Assembly (NCBI GenBank): GCA_017545595.1 | Contig: JAFWLO010000005.1 | Span: 1 to 64,000 of the forward strand | From: Candidatus Saccharimonadota bacterium | GTDB taxonomy: Bacteria; Patescibacteriota; Saccharimonadia; Saccharimonadales; Saccharimonadaceae | DNA: 64,000 bases | Direction of reading: 5' to 3' | Part shown: positions 9,492 through 18,150 of the stretch, piece by piece | How the letters are laid out: the number at the start of each line of letters is the position of its first letter | Numbering within the stretch: the stretch's first letter is position 1 | Position numbers and translations under genes: made by a program | The notes under the pieces: model-generated | Told to the model about the DNA's origin: nothing | The model's input: the letters and a program-made list of their open reading frames with translations, nothing else | Database searches by the model: none

Positions 9492-10997
9492 ATGATAGCA
9501 AAAACAATCTCTGCTATTCCCTACGGTTTCGAAGGATCCATTATCGACGTAGAAGGCGACATGAATAAGGGTCTCCCCGCGTTCAATATCGTCGGAATGG
9601 CCAATAAAACCGTCACAGAAGCCCGAGAGCGTGTCAAAAGCGCCATAATAAACTCCGGCTTTTCATTTCCCGACAAAAAGGTCACAATAAACCTTGCTCC
9701 AGCCGACCTATTAAAAGATGGCTCACATCTTGATCTCCCTATCGCCCTTACTGTTCTCGCCCTCTCAAGACAAATCTCAAAATCCGATCTAGAAAACAGA
9801 TTATTTGTCGGAGAGCTCTCTCTCGATGGCGAACTTCGCCCCATCAAAGGCATCATTAACATCATCGAAGTTGCGAAAAAAGCCGGATATAAAGAGATAT
9901 ACCTCCCACTTAAAAACGCTTCTCAGGCCTCTCTAATTCCTGATATAACCGTCTATGGGATAAAAAACCTCACCGAACTTTTTCTTCATTTAAAAGGCCA
10001 AAAAATCCTTTCCCCAACGAAAAAGAGTGTTGTAAAAAATAACAAAACAGATAAAAACGGTCCCTTTCTCGACCATATCCGCGGTCAAAACTACGCGAAG
10101 CGAGCTCTCGCGATTGCTATTGCTGGCCACCATAATATCCTCATTTCTGGCCCTCCAGGCGCCGGAAAAACTCTTCTAGCAAAAGTTGCCGCCAACCTTC
10201 TACCTCCCCCGACCGCAGAAGAGCAGATCGCAATCACAAAAATCCATTCCTTAACCGATTCTTCCGAAGACATTATAACCTCCCGTCCCTTTAGAGCCCC
10301 ACACCACACTGCTTCCGCCGTCTCTATTATCGGCGGAGGCGCAAAAGCTCTCCCGGGAGAAATTTCTCTAGCTCACCTCGGCATCCTTTTTCTCGACGAA
10401 ATCCCCGAATTCAACCGCTCCGTCCTAGAAACCTTACGTCAACCTATGGAAGACAAAGTTATTTCCGTCTCGAGAGCCAACATGAAAACCGTCTATCCTG
10501 CCGACTTTATGTTAGTAGCAACAATGAACCCGTGCCCTTGCGGATATTTAGGAGACCCCACTCACGAATGCACCTGCTCCCAAACCCAAATCCAGGCCTA
10601 CACCAAGAAACTCTCAGGCCCTCTCTTTGACAGAATTGACCTCGTCATTTCCGTCCCTAAAGTCGACAATTCCGACCTCCTAAAATCCGCCCCTAAAGAT
10701 AACCAAGAACATATTGTTGTAAAAAATAACATAACAGAGGCACTCGCTCGTCAACGCGCTCGTTACAAAAAAGAAGGTTTCTACAATTCTTCCCTCTCCT
10801 CAAACCAAGTTTCTTCACTCCTCTCAATTACTGACAAAGCCAAAGAAATTCTTACTCTCGCGTCAGAAAAACTTAATCTCTCCGCCCGCTCTTACTTTAA
10901 AGTCTTAAAAGTTGCCCAAACTATCTCCGACCTCGAAGGTTCAGAAACAATCGACGCCCCACAGATTACCGAAGCCCTTTCTTATCGCAAACGATAA
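9492..10997 (+). CDS. comM: ComM / YifB-type AAA+ helicase
   Basis: ComM is a hexameric branch-migration helicase that helps incoming single-stranded DNA integrate during natural transformation. The 501-aa product has the N-terminal ChlI/Lon-like domain, the Mg-chelatase-type AAA+ core (Walker A SGPPGAGKTLLAK, Walker B GILFLDEIPEF) and the Cys-rich CPCGYLGDPTHECTCS element. The frame extends to TTG 9474, but ATG 9492 (MIAKTISAIPYG) matches the family start and the leaderless promoter. With the type IV pilus genes downstream it suggests competence, as known for oral Saccharibacteria. Confidence 0.92.
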   Translation: MIAKTISAIPYGFEGSIIDVEGDMNKGLPAFNIVGMANKTVTEARERVKSAIINSGFSFPDKKVTINLAPADLLKDGSHLDLPIALTVLALSRQISKSDLENRLFVGELSLDGELRPIKGIINIIEVAKKAGYKEIYLPLKNASQASLIPDITVYGIKNLTELFLHLKGQKILSPTKKSVVKNNKTDKNGPFLDHIRGQNYAKRALAIAIAGHHNILISGPPGAGKTLLAKVAANLLPPPTAEEQIAITKIHSLTDSSEDIITSRPFRAPHHTASAVSIIGGGAKALPGEISLAHLGILFLDEIPEFNRSVLETLRQPMEDKVISVSRANMKTVYPADFMLVATMNPCPCGYLGDPTHECTCSQTQIQAYTKKLSGPLFDRIDLVISVPKVDNSDLLKSAPKDNQEHIVVKNNITEALARQRARYKKEGFYNSSLSSNQVSSLLSITDKAKEILTLASEKLNLSARSYFKVLKVAQTISDLEGSETIDAPQITEALSYRKR

Positions 10998-11010
10998 CCC
11001 CAGTTCTTAC

Positions 11011-11039
11011 TTGCTTTTTATCTATTTTTCTGATACAAT
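11011..11039 (+). promoter_or_regulatory. infC operon promoter
   Basis: TTGCTT, 17 bases, TACAAT. The predicted start near 11046 leaves a leader of about 30 bases with AAAGGA at 11063-11068. Confidence 0.6.
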
Positions 11040-11076
11040 AACCCCAAGGTTAATTTAAAAAGAAAGGACAACCCCC

Positions 11077-11595
11077 ATTAGTAAAAATTCACGTACTAAA
11101 CTCAACGAAGACATTCGTTACCCTCAAGTTCGCGTAATCGGCACTAATGGAGAACAACTCGGCATCATGTCGAGTAGTGCTGCCCTTAAAATCGCTAAAG
11201 AGTCTAACGTCGACCTTGTTGAAATCGCGGCAAATGCTAACCCTCCAGTAGTTAAAATCATCGATTGGGACAAATATCAATACCAAAAGATGAAAGAGGA
11301 AGCTAAAAACCGCAAAAAGGCTCGCGAAAAACAATCCGAGCTTAAACAAATGAAAGTCGGCCTTAAAATCAGCGATAACGACCTTAATATCAAAGTCCGA
11401 AAAATCAAAGGTTTCCTCGAAGATGGCGACCGCGTAAAAATCATGGTTGTCTTCCGAGGTCGAGAAATGGCCCATAAAGAAATTGGACAAGCTCTCCTTG
11501 ATAAAATCATTAATCTTCTTGATAATGAAGTTATCGTCGAAGGAAAACCTCAATTCAACGGACGTAACTTATCAGTCGGAATTCGGAAGAAGTAA
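11077..11595 (+). CDS. infC: translation initiation factor IF-3, AUU start
   Basis: IF-3 binds the 30S subunit and checks start-codon pairing. The 172-aa product shows the N-domain (NEDIRYPQVRVIG), linker and C-domain. No ATG, GTG or TTG lies between the in-frame stop (11056) and the conserved N-terminus. The only sensible start is ATT at 11077, eight bases after AAAGGA. E. coli infC also starts at AUU and is autoregulated through it, so the same control is likely. The first ATG (11167) would delete 30 conserved residues. First gene of infC-rpmI-rplT-rpmB. Confidence 0.93.
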   Translation: MSKNSRTKLNEDIRYPQVRVIGTNGEQLGIMSSSAALKIAKESNVDLVEIAANANPPVVKIIDWDKYQYQKMKEEAKNRKKAREKQSELKQMKVGLKISDNDLNIKVRKIKGFLEDGDRVKIMVVFRGREMAHKEIGQALLDKIINLLDNEVIVEGKPQFNGRNLSVGIRKK

Positions 11596-11657
11596 TTTCC
11601 TACTTCCACGATTCCCTGTTTGTACATTTTTATACCAACTTAACCTAAAGGAAAATT

Positions 11658-11852
11658 ATGCCAAAATTAAAAACGCATAAAGGCACCGCAAAACGTGTCA
11701 AAATCAGCGGTTCCGGAAAAATCATCCGCGAACGAGCTTTCGGGAATCATATTCTCGCGAAAAAATCTAAAGCCCGCAAACGCAACATGAAAACAGCTGC
11801 CGCCATTAACGGCAAAATCAAGAAAAACGTTAAAACAGCTTTAGGAGTTTAG
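11658..11852 (+). CDS. rpmI: ribosomal protein bL35
   Basis: A 64-aa basic protein of the 50S subunit with the typical start [13 protein letters not shown] and the usual family length. It follows infC in the classic infC-rpmI-rplT order. A weak AAAGGA precedes ATG by four bases. It ends two bases before rplT, so the two are translated together. Confidence 0.95.
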   Translation: MPKLKTHKGTAKRVKISGSGKIIRERAFGNHILAKKSKARKRNMKTAAAINGKIKKNVKTALGV

Positions 11853-11854
11853 TC

Positions 11855-12202
11855 ATGAGAGTCAAACGAGGCGTCCCAGCCCATAAAAAACACAAGAAAA
11901 TTCTTTCTACTGCCAAAGGCATGCAACATTATCGCACCCGCAGCTATCGCTTAGCAAAACAAGGCGTCATCAAATCCCTTCGTTATGCATACCGCGATCG
12001 TCGCAATAAAAAACGCGATTTTCGCGCTCTTTGGATTACCCGTATTAATAACGCTTCGAGAGAATCTGGTCTTTCCTATTCTCAACTCATCAACGGTCTC
12101 AAGCAAAAAGGCATCAAGCTCGATCGAAAAATCCTTGCCGACCTCGCCGTCAACCATCCTGAAGCATTCAAGAAAATCGTTAACGCTGTAAAGGAGAAAT
12201 AA
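11855..12202 (+). CDS. rplT: ribosomal protein bL20
   Basis: A 115-aa 50S assembly protein starting [15 protein letters not shown], of normal length and with the full basic N-terminal extension. In E. coli L20 represses its own operon; whether the same site exists here cannot be seen. It is followed after two bases by rpmB, which is an unusual neighbour for this operon. Confidence 0.95.
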   Translation: MRVKRGVPAHKKHKKILSTAKGMQHYRTRSYRLAKQGVIKSLRYAYRDRRNKKRDFRALWITRINNASRESGLSYSQLINGLKQKGIKLDRKILADLAVNHPEAFKKIVNAVKEK

Positions 12203-12204
12203 TA

Positions 12205-12396
12205 ATGGCCATCTGCGAAATCACCGGCAAAGGAAAAATGTACGGACACAATGTTTCCTTCTCCCAGAGAAAAACTCGTAAAGTTTTCAAACCTAACGTT
12301 CACAAAAAAACCTTGGTCATCAACGGTCAAAAAATCAAATGCAACGTCTCCACGTCCGCAATCCGTACACTAAAGAAAAAAGGTTTGATCAAATAA
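12205..12396 (+). CDS. rpmB: ribosomal protein bL28
   Basis: A 63-aa 50S protein with the family signature CEITGKGKMYGHNVSFS and KTLKKKG-like tail, without the zinc-binding cysteine set. GGAGAAATAATA gives it a good ribosome site overlapping the rplT stop. Last gene of the operon, with a terminator 15 bases downstream. Confidence 0.93.
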   Translation: MAICEITGKGKMYGHNVSFSQRKTRKVFKPNVHKKTLVINGQKIKCNVSTSAIRTLKKKGLIK

Positions 12397-12410
12397 TTTA
12401 TTCACAAAAA

Positions 12411-12434
12411 GGACCCTCGAAAGGGTCTTTTTTG
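12411..12434. terminator. bidirectional terminator, rpmB and rnpB
   Basis: GACCCT/AGGGTC stem with T-runs on both strands. It ends the ribosomal operon on the plus strand and RNase P RNA on the minus strand. Confidence 0.8.
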
Positions 12435-12435
12435 T

Positions 12436-12763
12436 TAAGCCTTCAGTAAGCCGGATTCTGTACAACATATTTCTATGCCAGCAATCATCTATCTAGACAC
12501 TGAATTGCTCCAATGTTCAAGCGGTAAGCGTGCATCTTCGGATCAAAGTTTTCTAGCACTCCTTGCAGCAAGTAGGGTTTGCCTCTGACGCATGTCGCCA
12601 CACGTCACTGTGAGCTCTTACCTCACTCTTTTCACCCTTGCCAAACGGCGGTTTTGTCTCTGTGGTACTTTCCCTGCCCTCTCGGGCGGTCGCTGTTAAC
12701 GACTACTTTATCCTGTGCTGTCCGGACTTTCCTCTCTAAAAGAGCGATTGCTTTTCAAGCTTC
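12436..12763 (-). ncRNA. rnpB: RNase P RNA, bacterial class A
   Basis: The catalytic RNA that trims tRNA 5' leaders. Conserved blocks in order are GAGGAAAGTCCGGAC (P3/P4 side), AGGGTGAAAAG, GGTAAGAGCTCAC, GAGGCAAACCC and the 3' block ACAGAATCCGGCTTACTGA. The ends can pair as P1 (AAGCTT with AGGCTT). The length of about 328 nt is normal. The apparent open frames over it are artefacts. Confidence 0.95.
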
Positions 12764-12768
12764 ATTCA

Positions 12769-12797
12769 ATTATACTGCATCTTCGTCGAAATGTCTA
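12769..12797 (-). promoter_or_regulatory. rnpB promoter inside the upstream gene
   Basis: TAGACA (12792-12797), 17 bases, TATAAT (12769-12774). It lies within the last codons of the NUDIX/RNase H gene and starts transcription about where the mature RNA begins. Confidence 0.75.
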
Positions 12798-13636
12798 TCT
12801 ATCGCTAAATTCACTTCTCTGTCCGCATGATAATTCAACTCCCTCTTTACATGCTCAAACGAGACCGCATCAAAATTATTCGTACTTAATAATTCCTTTA
12901 TATCGCTATAAATCGGCAAAAGATCATTGTTCTTAACTTTATAAATCCCATTCATCTGATTTATCATCATTAAATTATCCCCAACAAATCTCACCGATCT
13001 CAACCCTAATTCAATTGCCTTCTCTATTCCTTTTTTAAGTGCATAATATTCCGCCACGCGACTCGTCGCAAACCCAATAAACTCTCCTCCTTTCTCCAGA
13101 ACCTCTCCTCGTTCTCCAAGAATATAATACCCAATTCCCGCCGGACCAGGATTCCCTCTACTCCCTCCATCAACATAAACAACCGCCCCATTCGCAACTT
13201 CTCTATAATTTCCATAGCTCGCCCCAATTACTTTTTCATTCTCGAGCCCAAGAATTATATTCGTCGCATCCTCAAATCTAACTTTAGAAAATTCATCGCC
13301 CCTAAAATATTTATATTCTGAATATCTATTTCCTAATTTAATCTTCCCCTTCTCAGAAAACTCGATTTCATATACAATCGCCAAATTCGCCATCTGACTT
13401 GAGCTCTCAAATGCCAAAAAACTCACAACGTCTTTCAATTTTATTTTTTCAATCTGTACGCCAAGCTCCTCAAACACCATTCTCGTCATTGCTTCTTCTG
13501 GTTGCTCTCCAAATTTTATCTTCCCAGTCGGAAGCTCCCAAAAAACCGGACCCATTTCTCGTCCGGTTCGCTTTTTCAACAAAAACACTCCCCCCTCTTT
13601 CTTAACAATACCCACTACTCGAATTCGTTGCTTCAT
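12770..13636 (-). CDS. NUDIX hydrolase / RNase H-like fusion
   Basis: 288 aa with two domains. Residues about 1-125 are a NUDIX fold with the box G-x5-E-x7-RMVFEELGV. The Glu after Arg in the consensus REUXEE is Met here, which may weaken pyrophosphatase activity. Residues about 145-285 are an RNase HI-like domain: DGGSRGNPGP, the AEYYAL Glu, VGDN Asp and HAD Asp are all present. RNase HI cuts RNA in RNA-DNA hybrids. A GGTGGGA site precedes ATG. The upstream 6S-like RNA is co-directional, and the rnpB promoter is embedded in its end. Confidence 0.85.
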   Translation of the reverse strand: MKQRIRVVGIVKKEGGVFLLKKRTGREMGPVFWELPTGKIKFGEQPEEAMTRMVFEELGVQIEKIKLKDVVSFLAFESSSQMANLAIVYEIEFSEKGKIKLGNRYSEYKYFRGDEFSKVRFEDATNIILGLENEKVIGASYGNYREVANGAVVYVDGGSRGNPGPAGIGYYILGERGEVLEKGGEFIGFATSRVAEYYALKKGIEKAIELGLRSVRFVGDNLMMINQMNGIYKVKNNDLLPIYSDIKELLSTNNFDAVSFEHVKRELNYHADREVNLAIDRHFDEDAV

Positions 13637-13659
13637 TTTCCCACCAATTAGTCTAAATA

Positions 13660-13793
13660 TACCCTCAGCGGCCCTGTTTTTCCCTGCTTATTTGCAAGGT
13701 GGGTAAAATCTTATGCGCGATTTCCACGGAAATCTGCCACGAAATCCCTTAAACATGAATATACAGGAAAAATCATGCTACCACTGAAGGTAC
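13660..13793 (-). ncRNA. 6S-like RNA candidate
   Basis: The 134-nt stretch folds as one rod: a 12-bp closing stem (TACCTTCAGTGG with CCGCTGAGGGTA), a second helix TTTTTCC/GGAAAAA, a large central bubble, and an apical hairpin GATTTC-CGTG-GAAATC. That is the architecture of 6S RNA, which inhibits RNA polymerase by mimicking an open promoter. An extended -10 promoter points at it from 13800. SRP RNA was considered, but the GGAAGGAAGCAG core is absent. Confidence 0.55.
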
Positions 13794-13799
13794 ACTTTC

Positions 13800-13808
13800 A
13801 TTATATCA
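13800..13808 (-). promoter_or_regulatory. extended -10 promoter of the 6S-like RNA
   Basis: TGA-TATAAT on the minus strand. The predicted start is 13793, the first base of the rod structure. No good -35 box is visible. Confidence 0.6.
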
Positions 13809-13810
13809 GT

Positions 13811-14446
13811 TTAAGCTCCAATAATCCAGTAAAAACCATTAAATACTCCATAAATAGCCCTGCTCATAAATTCAGAAAACAACCCTCCTCCAATCAGAAT
13901 CAGAGCATAGACAACTACCAGCCCAACTTTTTCCATACTATTCATAAACTCTCTAACTCCATCCGGCATAACAGCGTACAAAACTCTCGACCCATCTAAA
14001 GGTGGAATTGGAATTAGATTAAAAATCATAAATCCTAAATTCACCATCACGAGTTCAAGCAAAATATCATGCACTATCCCCGAATAATATAATGCCCCAG
14101 AAAAATGCCCAATTAAAAACGCAACAAACGCTATCAGAAGATTCGTCATCGGCCCCGCCAACGCGACGAGCGCCATTCCCCATTCTCTTCCTCTTACCTT
14201 AGAAAAATCCACCGGAACAGGTTTTGCTCCCCCAAACACAACCCCACCAGAAAAATATAACAACGTAGGGAGAATGATAGACATAAACGGATCTAAATGC
14301 TTTAGCGGATTAAGCGTTAACCTTCCATCATCTTTTGCCGTCGTATCTCCCAAATAGTAAGCCACTGCCCCATGTGCAAGCTCATGAAGCACCATAGAAA
14401 ACACGATAACCCCAATGACAATCAACCCACCCAAAATAAAATCCAT
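13811..14446 (-). CDS. site-2 protease family (M50) membrane protease
   Basis: A 211-aa polytopic membrane metalloprotease. The zinc site HELAH is in the first helix (near residues 20-25) and the third ligand lies in PIPPLDGSRVL near residue 150. It resembles the short, PDZ-less S2P form (YwhC/SpoIVFB-like). Substrate unknown; such proteases release membrane-bound regulators or clear signal peptides. AAGGAAG sets the ATG. It follows the 149-aa MBL-like gene after nine bases in one operon running from thrS. Confidence 0.88.
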   Translation of the reverse strand: MDFILGGLIVIGVIVFSMVLHELAHGAVAYYLGDTTAKDDGRLTLNPLKHLDPFMSIILPTLLYFSGGVVFGGAKPVPVDFSKVRGREWGMALVALAGPMTNLLIAFVAFLIGHFSGALYYSGIVHDILLELVMVNLGFMIFNLIPIPPLDGSRVLYAVMPDGVREFMNSMEKVGLVVVYALILIGGGLFSEFMSRAIYGVFNGFYWIIGA

Positions 14447-14455
14447 TTTTCTTCC

Positions 14456-14905
14456 TTAATTTAAAACAATTACTTCTTTATTATTAGAAAGCGAATCCAA
14501 ACTTTTTACCTTCAACTTCTTCTCCATTCTCGGGGTAAGCTTTAGCTCGCTAACCATCCCATCCACATTCCCCATAGAAACAACAACTTTCGGATCAATC
14601 TCTCGAATAGCTCTAACCGAAGAAGTACACAAAATATCAGAAACCCCCAAGTCATCTAGCCCATCTTCAATTCCCCCAATAATCCCCACATGAACACCTC
14701 CAATCTCAGCGTCATAAATAGTTCTCTTCTCAGGAAGCCCAATTCCCCTTATCGTCACATCCCCGACTTCAAATTCTCCAGGCCCCTCAATCTTTCCAAC
14801 CGCTAAATCTCCAGAAATACAAAAATTAGCAATATCAAAAGAAACTTTCGTCTTTTTTGTAATAATTGTAATAACATCAGGGCTTTTACTCTCAATATCG
14901 AACAT
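14456..14905 (-). CDS. MBL-fold-like protein lacking the metal site
   Basis: 149 aa from ATG 14905, which has AAGGAG upstream; the open frame extends to a TTG at 14944 inside the previous gene. The motif GPGEFEVGDVTIRGI resembles a small UlaG/MBL-like family seen in CPR, but no HxHxDH metal motif is present, so activity as a hydrolase is doubtful. It overlaps neither neighbour if ATG 14905 is used. Function unknown. Confidence 0.6.
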   Translation of the reverse strand: MFDIESKSPDVITIITKKTKVSFDIANFCISGDLAVGKIEGPGEFEVGDVTIRGIGLPEKRTIYDAEIGGVHVGIIGGIEDGLDDLGVSDILCTSSVRAIREIDPKVVVSMGNVDGMVSELKLTPRMEKKLKVKSLDSLSNNKEVIVLN

Positions 14906-14915
14906 ATTTTTTATC

Positions 14916-15521
14916 TCACTCCTTAATAATTTTATCTGGATCAACTAACTCGCTTACATTCATGTCTAAAATTTCTAACAAAAACTTATCTCGGACACTT
15001 TTCCTGTACAAAAAATCCTCAACAGAAAAAATGACATAATTTATAGGCTTCCCCATTTTCTTCTCAACAATTTCAGCCCAATGCGTCAACTTTTTCGTCG
15101 AATCATCTCCAACAATTAAAAGATCAACACCCTCCTGCCCAGGTTCTCTATTGGTGAGCATAAGAGCGGAAAGATATTTTCTTATCGGCTTTGTAAATTC
15201 ATCCCAAGTCCCCTGTCGGACATCTTTGTCCTTGCTTACATCAACTTTCTTAGAAAAAATTTCTACAAGCGCGTGCGCGTAAGGATGCTTCATATTTGCA
15301 GAATAATAAACTTTATTATCATAAGTTTCGTTCTTTATAACGCCAATACTCTCAAGATTCAAAAGTTCCCTTCTGACAGAATTAATTTGCTCTTCAATTA
15401 CTCTTGTAATCTCCCGAACATAAAAAGATTTATCAGAATTTCCAAAAAACAAATTTAAAAGCTTTGCTCTACTTTTAGAGCCGAACAATTTTTCTAATGG
15501 AGAACTATTTTCCTTGCTCAT
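14916..15521 (-). CDS. winged-helix regulator with nucleotidyltransferase-like domain
   Basis: 201 aa. Residues 1-75 form a winged helix (ARITxxIEEQINSVRRELLNLE type, with KVYYSAN as the wing), close to ArsR/MarR-like CPR regulators. Residues about 100-195 resemble a small nucleotidyltransferase-like fold (LLIVGDDS, then FSVEDFLYR). It overlaps the miaA end by 17 bases, so it is co-translated with it. DNA-binding regulation is likely; the target is unknown. Confidence 0.65.
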   Translation of the reverse strand: MSKENSSPLEKLFGSKSRAKLLNLFFGNSDKSFYVREITRVIEEQINSVRRELLNLESIGVIKNETYDNKVYYSANMKHPYAHALVEIFSKKVDVSKDKDVRQGTWDEFTKPIRKYLSALMLTNREPGQEGVDLLIVGDDSTKKLTHWAEIVEKKMGKPINYVIFSVEDFLYRKSVRDKFLLEILDMNVSELVDPDKIIKE

Positions 15522-16320
15522 TCTGTATACATTTTATCACATCCGCTTTAATATTATCAAGATTGTCCCATAGAATATTTTTATTCCGCTTAAACCACGT
15601 CATTTGTCTTTTAGAAAGCTGATAATCCAACTTCACATTTTCCCGAATCGCCTCACCTTCACTTATTTCCCCGCACAGAACTTTCCAAGCAATTCTATAT
15701 ATATTCCCAGTCATCGCTAAATTGCTCCAACCATACCTTTTAACAAGCCTCGAAGTTTCATCATAAAGTTCTTCACAAAACATTTTTTTAGATCGCTTTT
15801 CAAGCCTTTTTTTAAGTTCTTCTCGCTCCCATTTTATCCCAAAAATCTTATACTTTGAACAAATTTTTTGTCGATCAGGATACTTATTTAAATCACTATT
15901 AGACAAACTTCCAGTCTTCCCGTTCAAATTTTTTATACTCTCCCCTCGATTTTTCCCATACCCCTTAGCCTTCACTTCAAATTTATAATCATATACTAAC
16001 GCATCAATATACAACCCCGTTCCTCCTACGACTACTGGAATATGACCCCTCCGAACAATTTCTTTAATAATTATCTCAGTATAGTCTTTCCAATCTTTAA
16101 CCGTAAATCTCTCTCCAGGCTCCACTAAATCAAACCCAAAATGAGGAACTCCCCCCCGTTCCTCAATGCTAGGTTTTGCAGTCCCAACATCCATTCCTTT
16201 ATAAATCGTTCTCGAATCGGCAGAGATAACTTCACCCCCAATTTCTTTCGCTATTTCTACGGCCACCCCAGTTTTTCCAGATCCTGTCGGACCAACAATT
16301 ACGATGACTTTCTCATTCAT
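15505..16320 (-). CDS. miaA: tRNA dimethylallyltransferase
   Basis: MiaA adds a dimethylallyl group to N6 of A37 in tRNAs that read UNN codons. The 271-aa product shows the P-loop GPTGSGKT at residue 10, the DSRTIYKGMDVGTAKP substrate motif, and GGTGLYI. It is shorter than the usual ~310 aa. The gene starts 15 bases after thrS. No miaB is in the window. Confidence 0.92.
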   Translation of the reverse strand: MNEKVIVIVGPTGSGKTGVAVEIAKEIGGEVISADSRTIYKGMDVGTAKPSIEERGGVPHFGFDLVEPGERFTVKDWKDYTEIIIKEIVRRGHIPVVVGGTGLYIDALVYDYKFEVKAKGYGKNRGESIKNLNGKTGSLSNSDLNKYPDRQKICSKYKIFGIKWEREELKKRLEKRSKKMFCEELYDETSRLVKRYGWSNLAMTGNIYRIAWKVLCGEISEGEAIRENVKLDYQLSKRQMTWFKRNKNILWDNLDNIKADVIKCIQNEQGK

Positions 16321-16334
16321 TTTGTATAATTTTA

Positions 16335-18083
16335 TTACTCAAATCTCTCAAGATAATTCTTCAAATCTTTCAGTTTAATCTTTTCTTCTTTATCTCTAAG
16401 TCTTATCGAAACCTCTTTTGCTTCCGCATCTTTTTCCCCAATAATCAACACAACCGGAATTTTCATCGCCGTTGCTCTACGAATCTTTTTTCCTAACGAT
16501 TCATCTGATTCATCAACTTCAAATCTAAGCTCATTATGTTCAATCGGCTTCTCAAGGACGACCTCAGAAAGAACTTTTTTTACCTCGCTAAGATATCCCT
16601 CTACTTTGTCATTCACAGTCAAAACTCTAACTTGTTCCGGCGCACACCAAAGCGGAAACCATCCCGCCGTATGCTCAATAAACACTGACATAAATCTCTC
16701 TAGCGACCCAATCAGTGCACAGTGAATCATAATTGGAGTTTTCTTCGTTCCGTCTTCCGCTACATATTCCAACCCAAATCTCGCCGGCATAGCATAATCA
16801 AGTTGAACTGTCGCAAGTTGCCATTCTCTACCCAACGCATCAACCGCCATAAAGTCCATCTTCGGCCCATACATAGCAGCCTCCCCTTCCCCAATAAAAT
16901 AGTCCATCTTAAATTTCTCAGCCATCTTCTGTATCGCATTCTCTGCCTTCTCCCACATTTCTTCCGTCCCAATATACCCATCCCCATCATCCCTAAATGA
17001 CAATCTCAGCCTAAGTTTCATATCAACAATTTTGTATAAATCTTTTGCCGCCTCAATCAACTCTCCGAAGATATCCCCAATCTGTTCTTCAGTACAAAAC
17101 ACATGAGAATCATCTTGCGTAATCGCTCGTACTCTAGAAAGCCCTCCAAGCTCCCCTTTTCTCTCGTCCCTATATACCATAGTTGTCTCTAAATACTTAA
17201 TCGGAAGTTCTTTATAGCTCCTTGGTACGCTCGCAAAAATCTGCGAATGATGCGGACAGCTCACCGGTTTAATTGCAAGCTGATCTCCAGATTCCTGAGA
17301 GACAAACTGCAACATCTCAGGAAACTTCTCATAGTGTCCCGAAGTTTTATACAAATCAATGTTTGCAATATGCGGGATACAAACCTTCTTATATCCACAC
17401 CTCAGCCTATACCCTTGAGTAAACTCATTTAATTTATCCCTTAGAATTGTTCCCCTCGGAGTAAACAAAGGCAATCCTGAACCCACAAGTGGAGAATTAC
17501 AGAACAAATCAAGCTCTTTACCAAGTTTTCTATGATCTCTTTCCTTCGCTTCTTCCTGTTTCTTTAGATATTCCTCAAGTTCCTCCTTCGTTTCAAAAGC
17601 AACTCCATAAATTCTCGTCAGCATCTCTCGCTTCTCGTCTCCCCTCCAATACGCCCCTGCGACTCTCGTCAACTTAAACGCCCCAATCTCCGAAGTATTC
17701 TCGACATGTGGTCCTTTACAAAGGTCCACGAACAAATCTCCTAACTTATAAAAAGAAATCTCTTCCCCCTCAGGTAAATCTTTTATCAGTTCTGTTTTGT
17801 ATTTTTGCTCATGCTCTGCCGCCCATTCAAACGCTTGTTCACGAGTTTTAATTACTTTCTCAAGCGGAAGTTTCTTTTTTATAATCTCCCGCATCTTCTT
17901 TTCAATTCTCTTTAAATCTTTTTCATTAACTTTCGCCTCCCCAAAGTCAATATCATAATAAAATCCATCCTCAATCGCCGGCCCTACCCCAAAAGTTGTT
18001 GTCGGATAAAGCTCCGAAACAGCCGCAGCTAACACATGGCTCAACGTATGACGCATTTTTTCTAGTTTTTCAGTTTTGTTCAT
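16335..18083 (-). CDS. thrS: threonyl-tRNA synthetase, no TGS domain
   Basis: Charges tRNA-Thr. 582 aa against about 640 in E. coli: the N-terminal TGS domain is missing and the protein begins directly in the editing domain (HTLSHVLAAA, then DLCKGPHVENT). The class II core follows with zinc ligands in KPVSCPHHS, DDSHVFC and IHCALIGSLERF, then the anticodon-binding domain. AAAGGA lies before the ATG. A tRNA-Thr gene lies 5 kb away. First gene of the thrS-miaA-regulator operon. Confidence 0.94.
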   Translation of the reverse strand: MNKTEKLEKMRHTLSHVLAAAVSELYPTTTFGVGPAIEDGFYYDIDFGEAKVNEKDLKRIEKKMREIIKKKLPLEKVIKTREQAFEWAAEHEQKYKTELIKDLPEGEEISFYKLGDLFVDLCKGPHVENTSEIGAFKLTRVAGAYWRGDEKREMLTRIYGVAFETKEELEEYLKKQEEAKERDHRKLGKELDLFCNSPLVGSGLPLFTPRGTILRDKLNEFTQGYRLRCGYKKVCIPHIANIDLYKTSGHYEKFPEMLQFVSQESGDQLAIKPVSCPHHSQIFASVPRSYKELPIKYLETTMVYRDERKGELGGLSRVRAITQDDSHVFCTEEQIGDIFGELIEAAKDLYKIVDMKLRLRLSFRDDGDGYIGTEEMWEKAENAIQKMAEKFKMDYFIGEGEAAMYGPKMDFMAVDALGREWQLATVQLDYAMPARFGLEYVAEDGTKKTPIMIHCALIGSLERFMSVFIEHTAGWFPLWCAPEQVRVLTVNDKVEGYLSEVKKVLSEVVLEKPIEHNELRFEVDESDESLGKKIRRATAMKIPVVLIIGEKDAEAKEVSIRLRDKEEKIKLKDLKNYLERFE

Positions 18084-18132
18084 GCTTTATCCTTTCTTTA
18101 CTCATTCATTTTATCATATTCTGTTATATTTG

Positions 18133-18141
18133 TGTTATAAT
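18133..18141 (+). promoter_or_regulatory. extended -10 promoter of tRNA-Val
   Basis: TGT-TATAAT, about ten bases before the tRNA. The same element, TGTTATAAT, precedes tRNA-Gly and the DUF5684-like gene. Confidence 0.6.
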
Positions 18142-18150
18142 AACAGAGTC

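Noticed and set aside
12579-12936. Open frames of 73 and 83 aa
   Set aside because: They are antisense to RNase P RNA and the end of the RNase H fusion gene.
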